Under the pieces are notes generated by a model, which was not told the origin of the DNA, did not search any database, and saw nothing but the letters and a program-made list of their open reading frames with translations. Below, piece after piece: positions 57,102-64,000 of a stretch of 64,000 nucleotides of DNA; position 1 is the stretch's first letter, and every line of letters starts with the position of its first letter. Origin of the DNA: Lepidostoma basale (Eukaryota; Arthropoda; Insecta; Trichoptera; Lepidostomatidae); the NCBI GenBank assembly GCA_022606425.2, contig JAHDVF020000090.1, forward strand, positions 62,001 to 126,000, read 5' to 3'. Position numbers and translations under genes: made by a program.

Positions 57102-60100
57102 TTACAAGTAGAGTTTGATTAGTTCATCGCTAACAGCTGAGGGAGTGAGTATACCCAGGTCAGTGAAGAGAAGGGTGATGTAGGCTGGGGGGGTGTAGTC
57201 CACCAATGGGTGCTCCTTAGAGACGTCTCTTCTCAGTGTACTGGACAGGTATTTGAACTCCATAGGGAGATCTCTCTGGTTGAGGGGGTAGATTCGGGCA
57301 AATTTGAAACTCTCCGTCAATACGTATACCGGCTTCTTCAGCTCCTTGGCACACATGGCCATTGTGTATGTTCCTATCTGTAAATAATGATAATACATAA
57401 GATGAGAAGGCCACTATAATTGATGATTTTAAGTTATAATACATGAATTATTGAGGTGTAAGTCAAAAAATGTGAACTCTAGGTTGCCAAACTTTTGAAG
57501 GTGGCTTCCGCAAAAATTACTCAGAGAAACCGGCATTTATTTTATTTCAAACCTTTAACAAAGGACTTTCAAATCTTAAACAGTATAATTGTTATTTATT
57601 GTTTCTTGGTCAATGAAGTGAAACTCCAAATTAAAAATTTAATAAGAATGAAAAAATCCTATTTCAAATGTTAGAATTATTGTTAATTTAGTACATATTT
57701 ATATTTAATTATGTATACAGAAACCGCATAATAAACTCCATATTTTATGCTATACCACAGCACAAAAATTTTCATACTGTCTAATTTCTTCTTACCTACA
57801 CAAAATTACTATAAATATTAAAATATTTAGAGGTTAAACATATCCTTATAGCATTTTCTTTAAGATACTTTCATTGAAAAATTCATGAAGTGTAAAATTT
57901 GATATTTATAGTTTTGAAATAGTTAAAATAAAACATAAATCTGTGAAACTAAACCTTATTAATAATGCCGCCACTCTCGGCGACCCCCTCCGCCCCGATC
58001 ATCACGATGTCCACCTGCTCCATCACGTAGCCTATGGAGGCGTCCAAGACCAGGGTACATTCTACTCCACCAGCTCTCAAGAGCTTGCACATTTCCTCCC
58101 TGCAAAAATAATAAATCATTTCTAAATATCCAAACTAGATTAAATAGAAAAAAAAAATTATAGCTTAATTTACACAATATCCCTATTAGTACTAAGGACC
58201 GCGATGGCGCTTTGAAATGCAAAGAGTGCCACTGTAATCTATTAATCAGTACATTTCTGGTGAATGTCTGCGGTAGATGTATTTGTGGAACTTGCAATTT
58301 TGAAGATAATCATGATTATTCAATTATAATCTCAAATAAAACAATGTCTGACATTGGTGGATGTTTTGAGAGTGATGAGGGGAGTGCAGGTTTATTGGAA
58401 GATGAAAATTTCAAGTAAACATAGTGACAATGATGATGTGTTATAAATTACTGGTTACAATAGCGTCGCCATTAATTTTTATATGGAGTTAGTGTGGGAG
58501 AACATGTGCGTAGTTCATAAATATATTTAAAAAAAATTATTTTAAAGTAAATTTTTGTTTTTATTATTATAATATAAGAGAATAATCAAATAATGTGGAA
58601 AATCACATCATTTGTAATTAAATAAGTTTTGAATTATTTTACTCAATGCATAAAATTCAATAAAACCTACGCTTCCTCTCTCCCTCTAGGAATTTTGGGA
58701 GATATTAAGGAAAAATGCTTAGCAAAAAAACGGTTATGTCCTTTTTGGGGTCAGAAAAATTATAACCAAAGAGTGATGTGTCTATCCAGTATGAAATATT
58801 TCAAGAAATTATGATCAGTTTTTTTAGGTGTAGAAGAATTTAAATGAACACTTTTAACACAAAAAAGTATTGTTAAAACTATAAATAAAAGGTAATTAAA
58901 TAACTCATTACCCGGAGTTATCTGGAGATGATCGGGTTACATATACGTGAAATCTCTTGGATCCTTTTGCTACCTCCAACATGGTCTGCAGAACTACTCT
59001 TGATTTAGAATGGGTTAATATTTTCTGTAAACAATAAAAATATAGTATTCATTTAAAAATGTCATTTGTATCTTGGCAATTATTTAAAATGCTCTACTAG
59101 TAAAAAAAAAAAGTAAAATAAAATAACATATACGGATAACTAAAGTCAAATGGTAAAATAGAGGATACTCACACAGCCATCCACAATAAAGGGAGCCGCC
59201 TGTCTAGCTACTTTTCCTCTTGTTTCTGAAAGGCGATTTAAGAAGATTTTTCCGCGTGCTAACATATCGATTTTGCACTCATTAAATGGCTGAAACCAAA
59301 AATGAAACTCATTACTTACAAAATACATAACACAACATATTTTGTAAATAACATTTATATAAAATATGCATGTACAAAAAAGATTTTCAAAAGAGGTATT
59401 AATTGGAATTGAAATGTATCAATTTGAATACCATAAAATATTTATGAAAAAAACATAGTCCTTATGACTTCATCCATGGCCATTCACAAAGGAGTTCTGG
59501 CTCAAACCCTTTAGTATGGAACTGAAGCATGGAACTGGCAGAAGGATGAGAACAGAATAAATGTGGTAAAGATGAGATCCCTTACACGTATGTGCAGTAA
59601 AATGAGATATGATGGAATTTCAAATGATGATATCAGGAAGGAATGTAGAGCGGAAAAAAATATTATGAACAAAATTATGAAAGGATCACTACGTTCACTT
59701 GGACATATGGAACGCATGGATTAGGAAATAATGGCTAAGAAAGTAAATGTTAACGTTGTGAATGGAGTACAGAGTCAAGAAAGAGAAAGGAAAACATGGC
59801 ATGAGCAAATTAATAAAAAATTTAAGATCGACTACATTAGAAGTCGAAATAATCGACATGGGTCTATGATTCGCTGTATGAATATGGAGGAAGCTATAAG
59901 TGTCTATTTTCTCTGCCTACCCTTCCAGTGAAATGGCGTGATGATTTGCTTTTGTTATTTAAAAAAACATTTATTGACAAATTGTATACTTTGAAATGTA
60001 CTTATATATTGTAATCTGTTTATCTATGACCCACACCAAAAAATCGGTGAATCATTGCTAATTTATCAAAATAAAAATATATATAAAATGGTGTCTTACT

Positions 60101-60534
60101 TTGTCATCCAATTTAGTTAAAGTAATAAACCTCAAGAATAGTTTGCAGCCGGAGGACACGGAGGTGATGGGCTGGTCGGTGTGGCTCATCACCTTGATGG
60201 CATGCTTAAATGTGGCGTCTAGCTCCTGTACCGTTGGACTCTCCGCTAAACAATCATATTCAATTATGAAAATGGAATAATACAACCACTATCAACATAT
60301 TTCAATTAAAATGTTTACCTTTAAACTGTTCTAAAACATGGAGTAATGTCCTAATAGCTGCCACTCCCGCAGATACATCCTTTTCTTGTTCCAAAATATT
60401 AAGAAAGTAATCTTGAATTCCTGGGAAAAGAATGAATTAAAAACCATAAGAAAAAAATTTGGTTATGTTAAGAAAATATTGTAAAACCAAGTTAATTTAA
60501 TGTTCCAGAATACGATACCTTTACCGTCTTCCAT
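57102..60534 (-). CDS. eIF2Balpha: Translation initiation factor eIF2B subunit alpha, complete
   Basis: Regulatory subunit of the eIF2B guanine-nucleotide exchange factor, which recycles eIF2 for initiator-tRNA delivery and senses phosphorylated eIF2. Exons on the minus strand: 60534-60519, 60420-60319, 60245-60100, 59289-59173, 59024-58912, 58099-57955, 57377-57102. All introns are GT/AG and phases agree, giving 304 aa (human eIF2B alpha is 305). Start ATG at 60534-60532 opens [17 protein letters not shown]. Conserved blocks: [90 protein letters not shown]; and the hallmark C-terminus [20 protein letters not shown] then LYL. No broken exons. Convergent with FER. Confidence 0.97.
58160..58418 (+). 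other. Unidentified Cys-rich open frame in an eIF2B alpha intron
   Basis: An ~85-codon frame on the strand opposite eIF2B alpha, open from the codon after TAG at about 58163 to TAA at 58416. It has clustered cysteines ([17 protein letters not shown]) then an acidic tail ([12 protein letters not shown]). It could be an exon fragment of a Cys-rich extracellular protein, a TE remnant or chance. No recognised family. Confidence 0.25.
59475..59955 (+). mobile_element. LINE 3' fragment (family D) in eIF2B alpha intron
   Basis: 'gcatggaactggcagaagga', the inverse of the 23230 region, then 'tatgaaaggatcactacgtt', GHMERMD-like sequence, 'aaaacatggcatgagcaaat' and 'tctgcctacccttccagtga'. Long but with stops; more complete at its 5' side than most copies. 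Confidence 0.75.
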
Positions 60535-60754
60535 GATTTTTAATATAAATCATGCGGTACAAATTAAACAATATTTATTAACTTCTGGTAACATACAAAT
60601 ATGTTGCGTTATGATATTAATTCCTATTTTGATTTTGATATGCCACTCTATGACAGTTCGAGTGTTGCCTGTTGTAGCAATAACGGCCCGGTGAGGAATT
60701 AAATGAGTAGGAACGATTTATTACAGCCGATATTAAAAAAAAATAATCTACTAA

Positions 60755-61950
60755 TTTCTATTCCATTTATCTATTAGGTATTAACACCAGGGCACCGTGT
60801 ACGAATGTTTATTATATTTACATATGCATAAAAAATGGCTACAACAATATAGGATGGGAGAGAAAATTGTTAATGTAGTCTGCTATGCGGACGATGCTAT
60901 AATCATAGCTGAGAATAACAATGACCTACAAAAAGTACTAGAAAACACCACGCCTATAAAAATATATAATATGACAATTTCTATCGAAAATACGTCTAAC
61001 CTGGCTATTGAGAATCAACCCATCGAACAGGTCAGAACCTTCAGATATCTAGGCCTAGGTATCTGAAGGTTCGGCAGAAGAAATTTAAGCTCAAGTCACT
61101 AAGGCAGCTGCAATCTCTGGTGCCCTAAAATCCACAATATGGAAAAATAAAGACATGGCCATTAAGAGTAATATGAGACTTTATAAAGCATGCGTAAGAT
61201 CAATAATAACATATGGCTTATGAAAGTAAAATTAAATTTAAAAAATATTTTTTAAATGTATATTTAGTTAAGATCCCCAGATGTTTAGTCTATTAAAATA
61301 TATTGATGTCTAAAACATCAGTGGATTTTAATTAAATATACATTTTAAAAAGATTTTTTACATTTTTTTTTTTTATTATTTACAATGAACGTCCATGAAA
61401 TTTCAAATAACAACATTATTTTTTTCATAATATATGGCGTTGAAGCAAGAGCAGACACAGTCAGGACGAAATAAGTTTTGATGACTTACGAGATGAAGAC
61501 ACTGGGGATGATATTTTAGGGATGCGCGGTATTATTATGGGATTTATATAATGACACGTCTGTTCTGTATCTAGTGCATTTATTAACTGAATGGTGTTCG
61601 GGAACAACTAAGGTCTACGAGAGGGCGCCGCTACAATATAGTAGCAGGCAAGACACTGAGAGAACGCGCGAGGAAGGCCAGAATAAGAGATATATGTGAG
61701 GCTGAGGATATTATAAAATTAGACAGCGAAGGGGGGACTGATATGGTCATGTCCAAAGAATTGACACCACCAGACTCCCCTATACTGGATTAATAATAAT
61801 CAGCATAATCAACCTCGCGGAACGTGTCCTCGTAGAAGACCTCTTAAAATATGGAAGGACAGCTGGGAATCCACTTCACAAGAGTGGCAATCTTCTAGAA
61901 AACAGACCACATAGGTCTACAGCAAGGAATAAGAATATAAAAAAGTTACG
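60755..61950 (+). mobile_element. RTE-type LINE reverse-transcriptase fragment, dead
   Basis: 60797-61066 includes VNVVCYADDAIIIAENNNDL with the RT catalytic YADD, then VRTFRYLGLGI. After a frameshift near 61064 it continues with KAAAISGALKSTIWKNKDMA, LYKACVRSIITYG, an insertion at 61218-61426, EARADTVRT, TLRERARKARIRDICEAEDI-like residues, and a final GRPLK-x-WKDSWEST block at 61850. Several stops and a second foreign stretch (about 61515-61640). Confidence 0.85.
61218..61426. mobile_element. 209-bp hairpin insertion with 12-bp target duplication
   Basis: Interrupts the RTE frame between ITYG and the continuing EARAD. Flanked by ATAACATATGGC (61206-61217) and ATAATATATGGC (61427-61438). Inside, 'ttttttaaatgtatatttag' and its inverse 'attaaatatacattttaaaa' form an imperfect hairpin around 61240-61365. 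Confidence 0.75.
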
Positions 61951-63186
61951 GCATGAATCTTTCAATAAGTATAGATTACTTAGTATAGAAATTAAAGAAC
62001 TTTCACAATTTTCTTTCTTAAAAAAAGGGGTCCCAGGTATAATAGTCTAAGTGAAACTATACGTGGAAGCACCATCGTTGCTCCCATTATTTATAAATTT
62101 TCTTAACACTTACGTCCCACCGCGATTCTGTAGTTATGGAATTTCTGGGAAGATGTTGATTTTATTTATTTGTCTGATACTATACAACAATTAAGTTTTG
62201 ACGTTTATTAAACAAAAATTTTCAACTTTTGTTGTCCAGGTTTGGTACATTTATATATACCTACATTTTTATATTGTTAACACTCTCACATACGAACAGT
62301 TCAGTTTTTTTTTAATTGGACACAATTTTCAATAATAACGCATAAATATGATTTATTACGTAAAATGAAGTATTTATTTTAATATATTCGTATACGTTAT
62401 ATGTGCACTATAAGTATCTATATTCAATCCATCAAATTGAATATAAAACTATAATTTAAATGTCAAACAATCAAACTATTTTTAGCATTAATTTTTCCTT
62501 TTTCTAAAGTCCATCTCTCCACCAATGTGAAACACATGGATGCATGTTGGAAACCAACGCATTAGTATTTAAGTTTTATAAACGTAATTTCTTTAAAGCC
62601 AAGTAGCCAGATTTCAACACACCTTAGTATTACCGCGGATGAATTTAATTTAGCAATTATTTGCCCGTTAATAGTCAGTGCTACTTGGTCTTTACGTAAA
62701 CGTAGACCGACGTCACGTTAACGGTTACGGTTACGGTTTCTTAGTTTGACAGACAAAAATCGCGGTAACTTTATACGAATATAAATTTACAAAAAATCAA
62801 CTAAGGTGTAGAAAAAATATTTATCATGTGAATTTAGATACTATAAAATAGGCTCATATTCTATTTAAGTGGTTCATACTCAAACATCCTATTTATTTTT
62901 ATTTCATTCATGGGATATTTATATTGCTATTTTGTTATTAATAAGTTATACATATAATATAATTTAATCTAAAATATACTTCATTATATAAACAGTGGGA
63001 ACAATATTTTAGGTACCTTTCTCAACATTTAAATTTAAATACCTTTTTTCTAATTACGTGTTCACATTAAGTAATTTTTTTTATTAAATATAGATAATAC
63101 AAATCACCGGTTACAGGTGTTAAAATAATAATAAGTTTTCTAAAGGGAAGACAATAACTTTATTTGTGTACGGAAATATTTCTGAA
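61951..63186. other. Upstream region of the 63187 gene
   Basis: AT-rich; a GC-richer stretch near 62695-62770 (repeated GTTACGG) may be part of its promoter. No other gene recognised. Confidence 0.35.
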
Positions 63187-63224
63187 ATGGGAAATACGGC
63201 GTCTGTGTCGAAAAAGCAAGGGAA
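63187..63224 (+). CDS. First coding exon of a predicted N-myristoylated protein
   Basis: ATG in good context (GAAATGG) opens MGNTASVSKKQG and then meets a strong donor AA/GTGAGT at 63224/63225. Gly2 with Ser6 and downstream Lys residues fits the N-myristoyltransferase consensus. Reading on without splicing gives a stop one codon later, so the exon interpretation is favoured. The remaining exons lie beyond the window; the start resembles several myristoylated proteins, including PKA catalytic subunits, but is too short to assign. Confidence 0.5.
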
Positions 63225-64000
63225 GTGAGTATTTTACTAGTACGAATTTTGATAAACTTACTTTATAAGTGGATTAAGCAAAAAATGTAACTTGTGTGCA
63301 GGTATCAGTCATGTCAGTTGAAATCACGTAACTTGTTATACAACCTTTAAACAAATTATTTGTTTGATAAAATATGTTCATATTTTTTTTACAAAATGCG
63401 CGAATTCTTTTGAAATATGTCGTTACTATTCTATTTATGAAATAAATAAGTTTAAAAAAATCGTTGAAACGATTAAAAATATACATGTTTCAGTGCTAAT
63501 TTCACAACGAATAGTTCATAAAGGATTCTTTCAATTTTTTTTTTGGGAAATTCGTTTCCTATTTTATTTATTTATGTGTGTACACATAACTTTGATTATT
63601 GTTGTCAAATTAAACATAAAAGGGATATCTTCAAAATTAAGTAAATCATTGATTTAAAGTGTAAACATTCCAAATAATAATAATAATAATAATAAAGTAT
63701 TCTCCGGAATGCATATAGTAAATTCATAAAAATAATTGTTGCGGTAATAATGTACCTATAACTAATTAATTAGTTATTAACTATACTAACTTTTTTTCCA
63801 TTTGAGGACCAAATTGAAGTTATGTTGTTTCACTCGAGTCACCTGTATTGATTTTCATTTAATAGTAAAGTACATATTCATTGCCCTCAATATCACACAC
63901 ATTTTATAAAGCTATCTGTTTATTGATAGGAAGATCGATAACCATTGTTGTGTTCTCGTGTTAAGTTCGTTCTATGAGTAAATAAATTATATAGCTGGAA
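63225..64000 (+). other. Presumed first intron of the 63187 gene
   Basis: AT-rich, with an (AAT)n microsatellite at 63676-63699. The open frames seen on both strands are low-complexity. Confidence 0.35.

Noticed and set aside
61035..61072. 38-nt near-palindrome
   Set aside because: It is explained by the conserved TFRYLGLGI coding sequence of the RTE plus a small deletion, not by an independent hairpin element.

Overview
The window is AT-rich, TE-laden animal DNA with spliceosomal introns. It is most likely an insect and probably a lepidopteran: the repeats are insect-type mariner, pogo-like, hAT and RTE/CR1-like LINE remnants plus tRNA-derived SINEs, and the two recognisable host genes are single-copy metazoan orthologues. 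The order-level call is an inference from repeat flavour, not proof.

Layout. (1) 1-3158: an intact C-terminal LINE fragment, then AT-rich repeats. (2) 3159-8671: an intronless cysteine/proline-rich gene split by a very young 4.4-kb non-autonomous LTR retrotransposon (4160-8534). It has near-identical LTRs, a 4-bp target duplication (CCCT) and no coding interior; without the element and one CCCT copy a 377-codon frame is continuous. (3) 8672-44236: no host gene recognised. This is a graveyard of 5'-truncated LINEs (several families, one with a GTTA-repeat tail, one with a GAA-repeat tail), tRNA-SINEs, mariner, MITEs, and several families of foldback (hairpin) repeats. Many foldback copies share a core resembling a type I hammerhead ribozyme. 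(4) 44237-54347, plus strand: thirteen exons of the FER/Fps85D non-receptor tyrosine kinase (distal F-BAR, linker with an unusual basic exon, SH2, tyrosine kinase). The N-terminal F-BAR exons were not found. A possible extra exon lies at 51274-51381. (5) 57102-60534, minus strand: the complete gene for eIF2B alpha in eight exons, 304 aa, convergent with FER. (6) 60755-61950: a dead RTE-type LINE with a YADD motif, itself split by a 209-bp hairpin insertion. (7) 63187-63224: a likely first coding exon of an N-myristoylated protein (MGNTAS...) running rightwards out of the window.

The host genes have no obvious shared pathway: FER signals from membranes and adhesions, and eIF2B alpha is the regulatory subunit of the translation-initiation exchange factor. 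Exon borders were set by reading GT/AG sites and checking phase. The thirteen FER exons sum to 2451 nt and the eIF2B alpha exons to 304 codons plus stop, both in frame throughout, which supports the models. TE boundaries are approximate unless a target duplication is quoted.
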